64,000 nt of DNA. Source: Mesorhizobium terrae (GTDB lineage: Bacteria; Pseudomonadota; Alphaproteobacteria; Rhizobiales; Rhizobiaceae). Shown in pieces: positions 18,012 through 27,925 of this stretch. The stretch covers positions 4,667,501-4,731,500 of the forward strand of contig NZ_CP044218.1 in NCBI RefSeq assembly GCF_008727715.1, in the 5' to 3' direction. The translations under genes were made by a program, and so were the position numbers. Numbering within the stretch: the stretch's first letter is position 1; each line of letters starts with the position of its first letter. The notes below the pieces were generated by a model. That model had not been told where the DNA came from. It searched no databases and saw only the letters and a list, made by a program, of their open reading frames with translations.

Positions 18012-20639
18012 TTACTCGCCAGGTTTCCAGTCCGACATCTGCAACACATTTCCACCGAGTTTCTGGAAGGCGCGCTGGCGGCACGAAAAGACGATGATCT
18101 GCTGCTCCCGCGCCTGACGGTGCAGCGCATCGAACATCTTCTCGATACGGTCGTCGTCGGAATAGACGAGTGCGTCATCCAGAATGACCGGGGCCGGTCG
18201 GCCATCCTTCGCCAGCAGGCGGGCGAAGGCGAGCCGCGTTAGTACGGAAAGCTGCTCTCTCATACCGCCGCTGAGCCGCTCGACATCCTCCTCCTGCCCA
18301 TTGCGTAAAATCTTGTGCGGCAGAAGCGTCTTGTCGTCGAATGTAATGGAGACATCGTCAAAAAGCAGGCCGAGCAACGGTCGAAGCTCGGTCATCACCG
18401 GCTTGAGATAGGTCTCTCGCGCCTGGCTACGCGCGGCTTCCAGAGCAGTTCGAAGCCGCTGGAGTACCACCACCTCCTTTTCGTAACCGGCCACACGCGC
18501 CTTGGCGGCGGCGAACGCATCGACGCACTCCTGCCACTTCTCCTCGACCGCCTCCTCCGAACGTGCTCGTATTTCGGCGCTGAGACCAGCGATCTCCTCC
18601 CGCAACTTGCCGATTTCCTTCTCTGCCGCCTCCACAACAGAGCGGTGACGGCGCAGCGTCGCCTCCGAAGAAGCCAGGTCGCCGGCAGTTTCCCGCAATT
18701 GCTCGACGGCATCCTGTTGCCCAGCCAGTTGGGCGTTCAGGCCTGCCAATCGCGCGGCCATCCCGCTTTCGCGCTCGACGCGCGTCGCGTCCGGTCCGAG
18801 CAAGGCCTCGACCTGTGTACGCTCAGCATCCAGCCCGACAAAGATCGTTTGCGCTGCAACAAGGGCGTCAGCAGCAACCACAGGCAACGGCTCAGTCTCC
18901 CGCCAAGCCTGCCGAGCGGCCAGCTGCCTTGCTTCGGCCGCCTCATGCGCAGCGCGAACCTGGGCCGGGTCCTCCTTGAATTCCAGAAGGTCGCCAGCTA
19001 TTTCCCTGTGCGCCGCCACGTTTTCGCGCAGTTTCGGCAACCCGTCCGACGCCAGCAGTGACAGGCGCGTCCTTTTCTCGCGCAGGTCTCCTTCCCGGCG
19101 TTGCACGTCCAACTGCCTCTTGCGCGCCGCCGCCAGGTCGTCGACGCCCATGGAGGCAAGGAGTATGCGGCGGCGATCCTCCGACTGCTGCACCTGTTCG
19201 CCGCCATCGGTCTTCGGGCCGGATCGCAGCGTAACCAGACCGACACCGGGGATCTCCAGTACAGCCTGTCCGTTATAGCTATGCGCCTCGCCGTCCTTCA
19301 ACGGCTTGCCGTCGAGGCTGACAGCTGACGCTTGCGGCTCGTAGGCAATCGCGACGGAGGGGCGACCAGCCTCGGCGACGGCCTTGAGCTTGGCAATCTC
19401 GACGTCGAGCGTTTCGAGTTCCGACACGGCCTTTTCAGGCAACCGCAACAGCGCCAGCGCCGCCTCCCCCTCCTCGATTTTCCGGCGGACCGTTTCGGCC
19501 GCATCCAGCTTCCTCTCCAGTTCGGCCAGCCGTTCGGCGGCTTCGCGCGCATTGAGCGCGGCATCGAGGCGTTTCGAAAGCGTCCGCGCTTCCTGTTCCT
19601 CCGTTTCGGCGATTTCGATATCGGCTCGCGCCTTGGCTGCCGCTGCCGCCGCGGCATCGCGCCTGGCAAACGCCTCTGTCCGCCGGCGCTCCGCCTCGCC
19701 AAGCTTTGTCTTGAGTTCCGCAGCCCTTTCGAGGGCGGCCGTGAACTCCTCATGTTCGCGATGCGCGTTACCACGCTGCTCCTGAAACAGTTTGAGTTCC
19801 GCTTCGGCGGCGCGGAGGGTTTCGGCTTGACTCTTCGCCGCATCGAAGGCGGCTTGCGCGGTCTCCATGGCCTTTCGCCGTTCATCGCGGTCTTCGGCAC
19901 GGTCGAGTTCGGCGAGCCGTCTGGAGGCCGCTGCGCGCTTGTCGAGCGCCTCGCGCAAGGTCCTGACCTCGGCGCCCAGCTTGTTCTCCTCGGCCTCCAG
20001 ATCCTCACGCTCCTTAATCGCCGCTGCGTAGCGCTCCCCGGTCTTTGGCCTGCCACCAGGGGTCACGAGCCGCCCGAGTGCCTCGTCGGCCGCGGCCATG
20101 ATCTCGGCCATGCGGCGGCCGCCGGTAACGGCTTCGACCTCCCCCTGCACCGATTCGAGCAGACTCGTGCGAACCTTCGTCTCGCCCTCCTCTTCCGCTC
20201 TGCTGCGCTTCTCAATGCCGGTCACGCCCTGACGCACCCACAACAGGCCAGCCGGGCCGGCCGTGCCGCCGCGCACGAGGTTCGTGATGAAGCCCTCCGC
20301 CTCGTCGGCCTGCGCGACCAGCCGGCCATTCGCGAGATCGACAACGCGGGCAAGGCCTCCACCGTAGAACTGCTTGGTGATGCGGAACGCGCCGGTCTCC
20401 GTCGCGATGTCGGCTTCAACCAGCAGACTGCCGCCGCTATAGGGCCGCAGGTTCCTGACATCGCCGGCCGTGCTCGAATGCGACTGGAAAAACAAGGCGT
20501 GCAAAGCCTCAAAGCTGGTCGACTTGCCGAATTCGTTGGCGGCCGTCAGCACGTTGACGCCGTCGCCGATGCCCTCGATGGCGACGCCGCGGCCGGCGAA
20601 GCGCTTGACATTGAAAAGCCGCAGCGCGGAGATCTTCAT
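18012..20639 (-). CDS. SbcC/YhaN-like SMC-type ATPase, last gene of the Hhe operon
   Basis: 875 residues from MKISALRLFNVKRF. Walker A is AANEFGKST (33-41), with Ala in place of the usual first Gly. A long Ala/Glu/Arg coiled coil covers about 195-460 and 540-740, interrupted by a globular insert near 470-520. The ABC signature LSGGMREQL is at 789-797 and Walker B VILDDALVYSDDD near 818-830. There is no CxxC zinc hook, unlike Rad50/SbcC. The ATG overlaps the stop of the SbcD-like gene (ATGA), and I take that start rather than an upstream in-frame codon. Together the two should form a DNA-end or DNA-structure nuclease complex. Their coupling to a DUF4011 helicase-nuclease suggests phage defence rather than housekeeping repair. 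Confidence 0.88.
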   Translation of the reverse strand: MKISALRLFNVKRFAGRGVAIEGIGDGVNVLTAANEFGKSTSFEALHALFFQSHSSTAGDVRNLRPYSGGSLLVEADIATETGAFRITKQFYGGGLARVVDLANGRLVAQADEAEGFITNLVRGGTAGPAGLLWVRQGVTGIEKRSRAEEEGETKVRTSLLESVQGEVEAVTGGRRMAEIMAAADEALGRLVTPGGRPKTGERYAAAIKEREDLEAEENKLGAEVRTLREALDKRAAASRRLAELDRAEDRDERRKAMETAQAAFDAAKSQAETLRAAEAELKLFQEQRGNAHREHEEFTAALERAAELKTKLGEAERRRTEAFARRDAAAAAAAKARADIEIAETEEQEARTLSKRLDAALNAREAAERLAELERKLDAAETVRRKIEEGEAALALLRLPEKAVSELETLDVEIAKLKAVAEAGRPSVAIAYEPQASAVSLDGKPLKDGEAHSYNGQAVLEIPGVGLVTLRSGPKTDGGEQVQQSEDRRRILLASMGVDDLAAARKRQLDVQRREGDLREKRTRLSLLASDGLPKLRENVAAHREIAGDLLEFKEDPAQVRAAHEAAEARQLAARQAWRETEPLPVVAADALVAAQTIFVGLDAERTQVEALLGPDATRVERESGMAARLAGLNAQLAGQQDAVEQLRETAGDLASSEATLRRHRSVVEAAEKEIGKLREEIAGLSAEIRARSEEAVEEKWQECVDAFAAAKARVAGYEKEVVVLQRLRTALEAARSQARETYLKPVMTELRPLLGLLFDDVSITFDDKTLLPHKILRNGQEEDVERLSGGMREQLSVLTRLAFARLLAKDGRPAPVILDDALVYSDDDRIEKMFDALHRQAREQQIIVFSCRQRAFQKLGGNVLQMSDWKPGE

Positions 20640-21760
20640 GCAACCACCTGCGCATAGGCGTAGAGCCGGCCCAGCGCCGCCCGGGCGATCTCCCGCTCCT
20701 CGGCCGAACGGGCTGTATCGCCGGCTTCGGCAAGCAGGGCGTCGGCGGCCTCGCGCAGCGCGCCCGCACGGTCTATGGCGTCGAGGTCGCCGGCGTCGCA
20801 TTCAGTGGCCAGAGCCGCATCGTCGAAGGAGAGCCAAGCGAAGTCGGGCCGTGCATTCTCGACCGCGCGTGCCAGCGCCGCGCGTGCTTCCAGCCGTGCC
20901 CGTCCGCCGGCGACCAGCGTGACAAGCACCTGCCGCCTCGCCCGGGCCTCGGGAAGCAGTGATTGCATGAGCGCAACGGCGTCTTCGCCGTCGAGAAGGT
21001 CGAGCGCCAGAGTGCGCCAGGAGAAGGTACCGGTTTCCAGCACCGTCACGTCCGGAAGCGCCGCTGCACCTTCGATCGATACCAGCAAGGCCTCGCCCGG
21101 CCGGTCGTGCTTGAAGCGGTCGGGTTCCGGTGTGCCGCTGTAGCGCGTGCGCGGATCGATCTCGACGCCGCCGTGCCAGTCGCCGAGCGCTAGGTAGGAC
21201 AGGCCGGCGCGGCGTGCGCGATCTGGCGCGATCACGTCCAAACCGGCGCCCTCTTCGGAGAAGCTTGTGACCGCGCCATGGGCGAGGCCGATGCGGATCG
21301 TCCCGTCGCCTGTGACAGCATTGTCCATCCATTCGGACAAATCCCGGCCCGGTCGCCGCGTCGTACATGGCGCCGGCAACAGCGTAACACCAGATACAAG
21401 TTCGAGCGGCGTCGCATTGAGCGCCAATGTCACGTTCCTGGGCGCCTGTGCGCACAACGTCGACCAGAGCTGCGCGGCCTGGAGTGAATCGTGATTACCC
21501 GGCAGGATCACCCAGCGGACGGACGCATGATGACCCATTTCGGCAAGCGCCTGGCGTACCATGTCGGACGCCGGGGTCTCGGTGTCGAACGTGTCGCCCG
21601 CGAGCAGGATAGTCGATGCATCATGATTCCGTGCCTGCTCCGCGAGCCTGCCGATCGCGGCATGTCGCGCCTCGCGCAGCTTGGCGGGCAGGTCGCCGGT
21701 AAACTGCCCAAAACGCTTACCCAGATGCAGGTCGCTCGAATGGATGAAGCGGAACGTCAT
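20636..21760 (-). CDS. SbcD-like metallophosphoesterase nuclease
   Basis: 374 residues with the calcineurin-like nuclease motifs in order: DLHLG (Asp10, His12), GDTFD (Asp56), GNHDS (Asn89, His90), then GLAHG and GDWHGG for the remaining metal ligands. The C-terminal 130 residues are the capping and partner-binding part. It is the natural partner of the SMC-type ATPase that follows. Both junctions are 4-base ATGA overlaps: with the helicase gene at 21757-21760 and with the ATPase gene at 20636-20639. This means strict translational coupling and probably fixed stoichiometry of all three products. Confidence 0.9.
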   Translation of the reverse strand: MTFRFIHSSDLHLGKRFGQFTGDLPAKLREARHAAIGRLAEQARNHDASTILLAGDTFDTETPASDMVRQALAEMGHHASVRWVILPGNHDSLQAAQLWSTLCAQAPRNVTLALNATPLELVSGVTLLPAPCTTRRPGRDLSEWMDNAVTGDGTIRIGLAHGAVTSFSEEGAGLDVIAPDRARRAGLSYLALGDWHGGVEIDPRTRYSGTPEPDRFKHDRPGEALLVSIEGAAALPDVTVLETGTFSWRTLALDLLDGEDAVALMQSLLPEARARRQVLVTLVAGGRARLEARAALARAVENARPDFAWLSFDDAALATECDAGDLDAIDRAGALREAADALLAEAGDTARSAEEREIARAALGRLYAYAQVVA

Positions 21761-24700
21761 GAGGCGCTTGTATCTTGCTTCGCCATATGAATGCGAGCCC
21801 GCTCGATAGCTTCGTCGAGCCTTGTGCGCGCGGTCGCTGCGAGCCGCTCGACACCGAGCAGTCGCGCCATGTCGCGCGGGGGATCGGGCATGTCCACCAA
21901 AGCAGGATTGTCGACAACCACGGAGGCAAGTTCGGCCAAGGGGATATCGGCGATCGCACGCCGCGACTCTTCGTTCACCGATGGACGATAGGCCAGCACG
22001 TCCACAATGAGCCCCTTTTTCCAGATGAACACGCCGCTGGATTCGCTCGTCGTGTCGTAGCCGCGCAGGTGAAGGTCGATCCTTTCACGGATGCGCCCAC
22101 CGGTCCGCAACCAGCCATGCGCCCGCGCAATGTATTGCGCCAGCACATCAGCCGGCAACGGGCTTTCACCGTCCATCACCGCCTCGATCATTCCCTTGAG
22201 CGTGTCGCGATAGGCGAACTCATAGAAAAGGTCCGGTTCTGCCTTGAACATGGAGAGATCGGTCACCCGATATCCGGAACTGTCGGTTGGCGCGGATTCC
22301 GCTGTGGTGGTTGGTGGCAGCGGACTGACTGTTGCGTTCGGAACTGGTAGATCGGATGATGAAACGAGTTCGGTTTCATCGGTGGCCGGCGGCGGCACGA
22401 CTTCGTCCTCCGGCGGCAGAAGCGCGTCGCGGATTTCTTCGGTTTCCCCCAGTTCGTGGCCCATGTCCCAATGCGTCTCGGCTGCCGCTTCTTCGGCACT
22501 GCGTCGCTCCCGACTTAGCTGGAGCAAGGATTCGAGATCGTCGTGCAAACGGTCGGCACAGCCTTTCGCGTCGAACCACCAATCCGTCGACCAGACCCGC
22601 AAGATGTTCCATCCCAAGCCCCGCAGCACCTGCTCGCGCACCTTGTCGCGGTCGCGCGCCGTGACCGAGCTGTGATAGGTCGCGCCGTCGCATTCGACGC
22701 CCGCCAGATAGGCGCCGACGAGATCGGGGTGCCTGACGCCGAGGTCGATGCGCAAACCCGAGATGCCGACCTGCGGCACGACCATCCACCCGCGCCGTTC
22801 CAGTTGAGTGGCAACCGCCTCCTCAAAGGGAGAATCGAAACCGCCAACCGATCCGCGATCCTCCGCCGGCAACGCGATCGCCCCCCGCTCCGCGTAGTCG
22901 AGGAAAGTCTTGAGGTGATGGACCGCTACATATTTCGATTTGGCCGGGTCGATCTGGTCAGCGGTGAAGCCTGAGAAGACGACCAGTTTCTGCCGGGCGC
23001 GCGTCACCGCCACGTTGAGCCGGCGCTCGCCGCCGTCGCGATTCAAGGCGCCGAAGCTCATCGGCGGCGGTTTGCCTGAAGCGTCTTTCCAGAAGGCGAT
23101 CGAGAACAAGATGACGTCGCGCTCGTCGCCCTGCACGTTTTCAAGGTTCTTCACGATGGTCGGCTCCACCCGGTCCTCGGCGAAGAACCATTCGAGTTCC
23201 GGCCTATCTCGCCGCGCGGCGTCGAGCAGGTCGAGGATCAGCGACTGCTGCTGCGCGTTGAACGTGATGACGCCGAGCGTCGGGCGCTCCCGCTCCGGCA
23301 TCTTCAGCCAGCGTTCCATGCGTTCCACCGCCTCCGCGACGACGGCTTCCGCCTCAATGCGGTTGGTTCTGCTCTTGCCCTTGTCGTAGACGCCGTGGGG
23401 AATCTTGTGCAGGCTGACCGCCCGATCCTCGACCGCCGGCGACGGGAAGGTCACCAGCCGGTTCTGATAGTAATGATGATTGGAAAAGGCGATCAAGGAC
23501 TCGCTGCGGCTGCGATAGTGCCACCTGAGATCCCGCACCGGGATGCCGGATGCCCTTGCCTCGTCGAGGATGCTTTCCAGATCCTTCTCGTAGTCGGCAA
23601 CGTCCTCCTCATCCTCGTTGCGGCCGAAGAAATTGGTCGGCGGCAACTGCTTGGGATCGCCGACGATGATCGTCTGGCGGGCGCGGGCGATCGCACCGAC
23701 TGCGTCCCAGGTCGTGATCTGGGAGGCTTCGTCGAAGATCACCACGTCGAACAGCGCCTGGTTCGGCGGCAGGTACTGGGCAATCGACAGCGGCGACATC
23801 AGCATGCAGGGCGCAAGCTTCGGAAATGTCTCGGGCATCTTGCCGATCATGTCGCGGATGGACTGACTGGGCCTTTGCAGTTCCATCTGGTGACGCAGCA
23901 GGCCGAGTTCGGAGTGCCGGGAGATACCGGCAACCGGCAGGCCATGCGCAACTGCGCTGATGACGCGGCGGGTCGCGTGGGTCCGCACCATGTCATCGAC
24001 CTCGCGGAACTCCTTTATCGCGTTCTCGTGCTGGAAGCGCCTGAAATTCCTTAGCACCGGATCGACATCCAGAACCTTAGGCAGCCACCAGCGGGCGTAC
24101 GCTAGCCGGAATGCGTGGCGCGTCTCATCGGCAGCGATCGTCCCAGCTTCGAGCATTTCGATCAAGGGGCCAAGCCCGTTGTGGACGGTGCGCCGCCGCG
24201 CCACGCACCAGGCGGACCAGTCACGAAGAAGATTGCGCGCCTTGACCAAGTCGGCCATCTGCATGGCAATCTCGCCGGGGCTCGCCTGTGGGCTAATCGC
24301 CCTGTCGGCAACCTCGGAGAACCGCCTGCTGGCCGCTTCCATGCCCAGCATTGCAGCAAGAAACCGCGTGCCTACATGCCGCAATTGCTCATCAGGGCTG
24401 CCACGCAGGCTGGGCGCGACTACCCGCAGCATCGGCTTGACCTCTTCCGCGCTCAGTCCCGGCAGGCGAAGCGCGCCACGGAGTGCACCGCTCAGGTCGA
24501 GTACATCCGAAACCGCCGCGATATCGGTCGCCAGCCCCTGCACCTTCAGTCGCTTGCCGGCTAACGGCGTACCGTCGATGCTTGCCAGATGTTCCTTCAT
24601 GCGACGCAAGAGAGGCAGGTCGCGGGCCGGATCGGCATTGCCACTACCCGCATGGCCTTGCAGCAACTTCTGGACCTTTCGCCTGCCCAGCATCGCATTC

Positions 24701-27700
24701 GGCCAGAAGGATGCATCAGCATCCCGCCATTGGCGTTCCATGGCTTCCGCATCAATGTCGCGCACGGCATTTTCGGAATAAGATGCCGCCGTGCCTGTTT
24801 CCGCCTGCCGATAGGCTTTGATCGCTCGGCCCAGTTCCGCAAGAGCCTCGTCCATTACCGAGAAATCCCGATCAAAGGCGACGGACAGGTCGACACCGTT
24901 GCCCCGATCCAGCGCTGTCGCGAGCTTCGCAAGCGCAGCCAGTTCCTCCGGCGAAGCCTCACTCTCTCGTGTGAGACCAAGACAAGTGCGGTAGGCAGAG
25001 CCGGCATCGCGCAGCAATTCCGCCGCGTTGCGCAGCGACTGCGCAGCCGACATCAGACTATCCTGCCAGCCGGACGACCAGTCCTGCGCGTCGATGAGGT
25101 CCAATGCGGGATGACGCTCGACGGAGGCGTAGACCCGTCCGGCTTGCGCCGCCATGTCCTCCAGTGCCTGAATCGCTGCGGCATCGTGCGTATCCCGCTC
25201 TGGCCAGGACAATTCGGGAGCCGGGGCGTCGCCGCCCTTAAGCGCAATGCCGAGCGCGAGATACGGCGTCCAGCCGTTCGCGTATCGTTTGTGTAAGGCA
25301 TCGACATAGGCGTTGAGCTGGTCGCGGTGAACCCTGAGCCGTTCGTTCACAGCCACCCATTCGGAGGCATCCATGCCGCTTCCATGTTCCCAGGCCGCCT
25401 TGAGCTGGCCAAGGAAATGCTTGCGGTCTGCCTTGCTGGAATGGAGCTCGATACATTGATTGGCGAGGCCATGCTCGCGAAGGCGACGGTAGACGACGTC
25501 GAGTGCTGCCGTCTTCTCGGCGACGAAGAGCACGGTCCTGCCTTTGGCAAGGCAGTTCGCGATCATGTTAGCGATGGTCTGGCTCTTGCCCGTGCCAGGC
25601 GGGCCTACGACGACGAAATCGAGACCTTCGGCGGCGGCGATGCTCGCTGCGGTCTGCGACGAGTCGGCCGGAAGCAGGGATATGATGTCCGATGGCGCAT
25701 AGATACAATCTAGCTCGCGCTCGTCCTGGAATGAGGAGACCCCTTCCCCCTGGCTGAACGACTGTTCCGGCGTGTCGATCAGGTGGCGCACGACCCGGTT
25801 CTGGCGCAGCGCATCCGTGCGTTCGACCAGATCCTTCCACATCAAGAATTTCGCAAAGGAGAAGGTCGAGAGCGCGGTCTCGTCGATCACCTCCATGCCT
25901 GGGACATCGCGAACGGCGCTGCGCATGGAAGCAAGCAGTTGCGGTACGTCGACGCCACTGTCGTCCATTGGCAGGTCGCCCGAGAACTGCGGCAGCTTGA
26001 GCTCGAAATCGCGTTCCAGAAACTGCAAAAGAGTGGCGTTGAAGCGCGGTTCGTCCTCATGGAAGCGAATGGTGAAGCGCGAGCTGGCGCTGCGGCGCTC
26101 CAGTCGAACGGGAACCAGGAGTAGAGGTGCGCGATAGCTGCGTTCGTCCTCGGCCTTCTTCTTCCAGCGCAGGAACCCCACGGCCAGGAACAACGTGTTG
26201 GCGCCGCCTTCGGCGAAGTCGTTACGGACCTGTCGGTGCAGATCTACAAGCCGTGCTTCGAGTTGCCTGGCGTCGAGCGGCGAGGGCAGCTCGTCACGAA
26301 GCAAGGCTTCGGCCGCGAAATTGCGCTGGATATCGCGGCCATGCACGTCGCGATAGAGGGCGGCATCGCGCTCGCCGAGAGGGTTCTGCTCCGGCAGGGA
26401 GATGACGCGGATTGCAGCGCCCTGTGCAAGCCGGTCTTCCAGATAGGCCACATCGGTGCACAGGAATGGAATCGTCTTCTTCGAGTCCGGGAAATTCAGG
26501 AGGCGGTTGCGCAGCGTCAGGTCGAGAAGCTTCTTCTGCCATCGGTCGATGCGCCCCGCAGCCGTAGTCGGTTTTTGCTCGACCGTTTCCTTCGGGAACT
26601 CGCCGAATGACGGCGGCGCTGGCAGGGGAAGGTCCGCGACCGCCTGGTGTTCATCCTCTGGCACGGCCCTCCGCAGTGGCTCATGAGAGGCAAGCGGTGT
26701 GATGCCACCGCTACGCGCCCGGCGCACGTCAATGGCGGCAACGAAGCCATGCGCTGCCTCCTCTGCAAGGCGCGGCTCGAGCGCTTGTTGCGCCGCCTCC
26801 ATCATCATCGCAGGGCGGTGCGTCACGCCGGTCGTCTCGAAGACAATCAATTCCCGCGAGGCAAGCGCTTTGCGCACCTCCATCTGGTCCGTCTCGATGG
26901 CGTTGCCAAATGTGCGCTTCGTCAGCCAGACGCCCGCTGCGGCATGCCCATCGAACATTAGGATGACGGGATGCAGACCTGCAGCCTCCAGCGCGGCGGC
27001 AAAAAGAAGCGTGGCGTCGAGGCAGGTTGCCAGCATGTCCTCGGCAATCGTTCCCGGTCGCCTGACCTTCTGCCCGCGGCTCTCGAAGCTGGCCGGAGGC
27101 TCCGCGTAGTGAAGCCCCATTGAAGCGATCGCCGAATAGACCGAGGCGGCCAACATGAAGGCGCGTTTCGGGTCCTGCGATTGATAGCCGTCGAGACCCG
27201 AGGCATGGCCGTGGGCTGCTAAGCGCTCGGCGGCCTTTCGCAGCAGCGCCGAGACTATCGGATCGTTCGGCATGACGAAGGCCGGCAGCAATTGCACCAT
27301 GTCCGCAACACCACCCCACTCGTCACGGGCGAGCAGTCGCACTGCATATCTGTGCTCGTCCAAAATCTCGGAACCGGCGATAAGCCGAAGCGTGATCTCA
27401 CCGCGTTCAGCCTCATTAAGTCCAGCCAAATAGCCGGCGTCGAGTTCGATCTTCCGATCGCCGAGCGGAAGGTGATCGCCGGGGACGATCCGATCGATCG
27501 TCCATGTCTTGGAACGCAGGAAAGCGGGCGTGGACGAAAGCTCCAGACGCAGTCTGTCGACTTGGCGGTCCGACTGGTTCTCGACACCTATTCGTCGAAG
27601 AACGGGGATGGCGTTCTGGTAGGAAGCATAGGTGAAGCTTGAGGCAATATCGGCGAAGATCTTTGGTGACTGCGGTTTCTCGACCACGGTCATGTCATTC

Positions 27701-27729
27701 GTTACATGTTGTTGATCTTCTAGTGTCAT
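21757..27729 (-). CDS. hheA: Hhe-type defence protein: DUF4011, SF1 helicase, Vsr/MTES-like nuclease, DUF3320
   Basis: About 1990 residues. In order: an N-terminal part with a transglutaminase-like stretch (CLDATLLFAAALEAAGLHPV); DUF4011 (RWQKKLLDLTLRNRLLNFPD); SF1 helicase Walker A VVGPPGTGKSQTIANMI, motif II VVIFDEASQI with GDPKQLPP, and motif VI VAVTRARQKLVVFSG; a PD-(D/E)XK endonuclease near 1630-1725 (GLRIDLGVRHP, GVECDGATYH, LGWNILRVWSTDWW); and DUF3320 near 1840-1900 (YEFAYRDTLKGMIEAVMDGE). This order is, from memory, that of the single-gene Hhe anti-phage system. I chose the ATG at 27729 over an upstream GTG at 27750. Unusually it heads a coupled operon with SbcD- and SbcC-like genes. 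The nuclease metal residues look intact. Confidence 0.88.
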   Translation of the reverse strand: MTLEDQQHVTNDMTVVEKPQSPKIFADIASSFTYASYQNAIPVLRRIGVENQSDRQVDRLRLELSSTPAFLRSKTWTIDRIVPGDHLPLGDRKIELDAGYLAGLNEAERGEITLRLIAGSEILDEHRYAVRLLARDEWGGVADMVQLLPAFVMPNDPIVSALLRKAAERLAAHGHASGLDGYQSQDPKRAFMLAASVYSAIASMGLHYAEPPASFESRGQKVRRPGTIAEDMLATCLDATLLFAAALEAAGLHPVILMFDGHAAAGVWLTKRTFGNAIETDQMEVRKALASRELIVFETTGVTHRPAMMMEAAQQALEPRLAEEAAHGFVAAIDVRRARSGGITPLASHEPLRRAVPEDEHQAVADLPLPAPPSFGEFPKETVEQKPTTAAGRIDRWQKKLLDLTLRNRLLNFPDSKKTIPFLCTDVAYLEDRLAQGAAIRVISLPEQNPLGERDAALYRDVHGRDIQRNFAAEALLRDELPSPLDARQLEARLVDLHRQVRNDFAEGGANTLFLAVGFLRWKKKAEDERSYRAPLLLVPVRLERRSASSRFTIRFHEDEPRFNATLLQFLERDFELKLPQFSGDLPMDDSGVDVPQLLASMRSAVRDVPGMEVIDETALSTFSFAKFLMWKDLVERTDALRQNRVVRHLIDTPEQSFSQGEGVSSFQDERELDCIYAPSDIISLLPADSSQTAASIAAAEGLDFVVVGPPGTGKSQTIANMIANCLAKGRTVLFVAEKTAALDVVYRRLREHGLANQCIELHSSKADRKHFLGQLKAAWEHGSGMDASEWVAVNERLRVHRDQLNAYVDALHKRYANGWTPYLALGIALKGGDAPAPELSWPERDTHDAAAIQALEDMAAQAGRVYASVERHPALDLIDAQDWSSGWQDSLMSAAQSLRNAAELLRDAGSAYRTCLGLTRESEASPEELAALAKLATALDRGNGVDLSVAFDRDFSVMDEALAELGRAIKAYRQAETGTAASYSENAVRDIDAEAMERQWRDADASFWPNAMLGRRKVQKLLQGHAGSGNADPARDLPLLRRMKEHLASIDGTPLAGKRLKVQGLATDIAAVSDVLDLSGALRGALRLPGLSAEEVKPMLRVVAPSLRGSPDEQLRHVGTRFLAAMLGMEAASRRFSEVADRAISPQASPGEIAMQMADLVKARNLLRDWSAWCVARRRTVHNGLGPLIEMLEAGTIAADETRHAFRLAYARWWLPKVLDVDPVLRNFRRFQHENAIKEFREVDDMVRTHATRRVISAVAHGLPVAGISRHSELGLLRHQMELQRPSQSIRDMIGKMPETFPKLAPCMLMSPLSIAQYLPPNQALFDVVIFDEASQITTWDAVGAIARARQTIIVGDPKQLPPTNFFGRNEDEEDVADYEKDLESILDEARASGIPVRDLRWHYRSRSESLIAFSNHHYYQNRLVTFPSPAVEDRAVSLHKIPHGVYDKGKSRTNRIEAEAVVAEAVERMERWLKMPERERPTLGVITFNAQQQSLILDLLDAARRDRPELEWFFAEDRVEPTIVKNLENVQGDERDVILFSIAFWKDASGKPPPMSFGALNRDGGERRLNVAVTRARQKLVVFSGFTADQIDPAKSKYVAVHHLKTFLDYAERGAIALPAEDRGSVGGFDSPFEEAVATQLERRGWMVVPQVGISGLRIDLGVRHPDLVGAYLAGVECDGATYHSSVTARDRDKVREQVLRGLGWNILRVWSTDWWFDAKGCADRLHDDLESLLQLSRERRSAEEAAAETHWDMGHELGETEEIRDALLPPEDEVVPPPATDETELVSSSDLPVPNATVSPLPPTTTAESAPTDSSGYRVTDLSMFKAEPDLFYEFAYRDTLKGMIEAVMDGESPLPADVLAQYIARAHGWLRTGGRIRERIDLHLRGYDTTSESSGVFIWKKGLIVDVLAYRPSVNEESRRAIADIPLAELASVVVDNPALVDMPDPPRDMARLLGVERLAATARTRLDEAIERARIHMAKQDTSAS

Positions 27730-27925
27730 CGCATCACCCCGCCCGACCACAAACTACCGTCACTTTACCTGAAAGCGAAAGTCCTAATCCGCTCAGGCGC
27801 AGTAGCAGCGATAGAAAGCGACGATCTGTGAACAGCGACTTCCTCCCTGGGGCCGAGAGCGGTCCTTCCGCTTTCAGAATGACGGCGCGATAAGGCTGCC
27901 GTTCGCCTGCTCGTGAAGGATTACT

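Noticed and set aside
18012..21760. Housekeeping sbcCD
   Set aside because: The ATPase lacks the zinc hook and the pair is translationally coupled to a defence helicase, so a dedicated role is more likely. I cannot exclude it without the rest of the genome.
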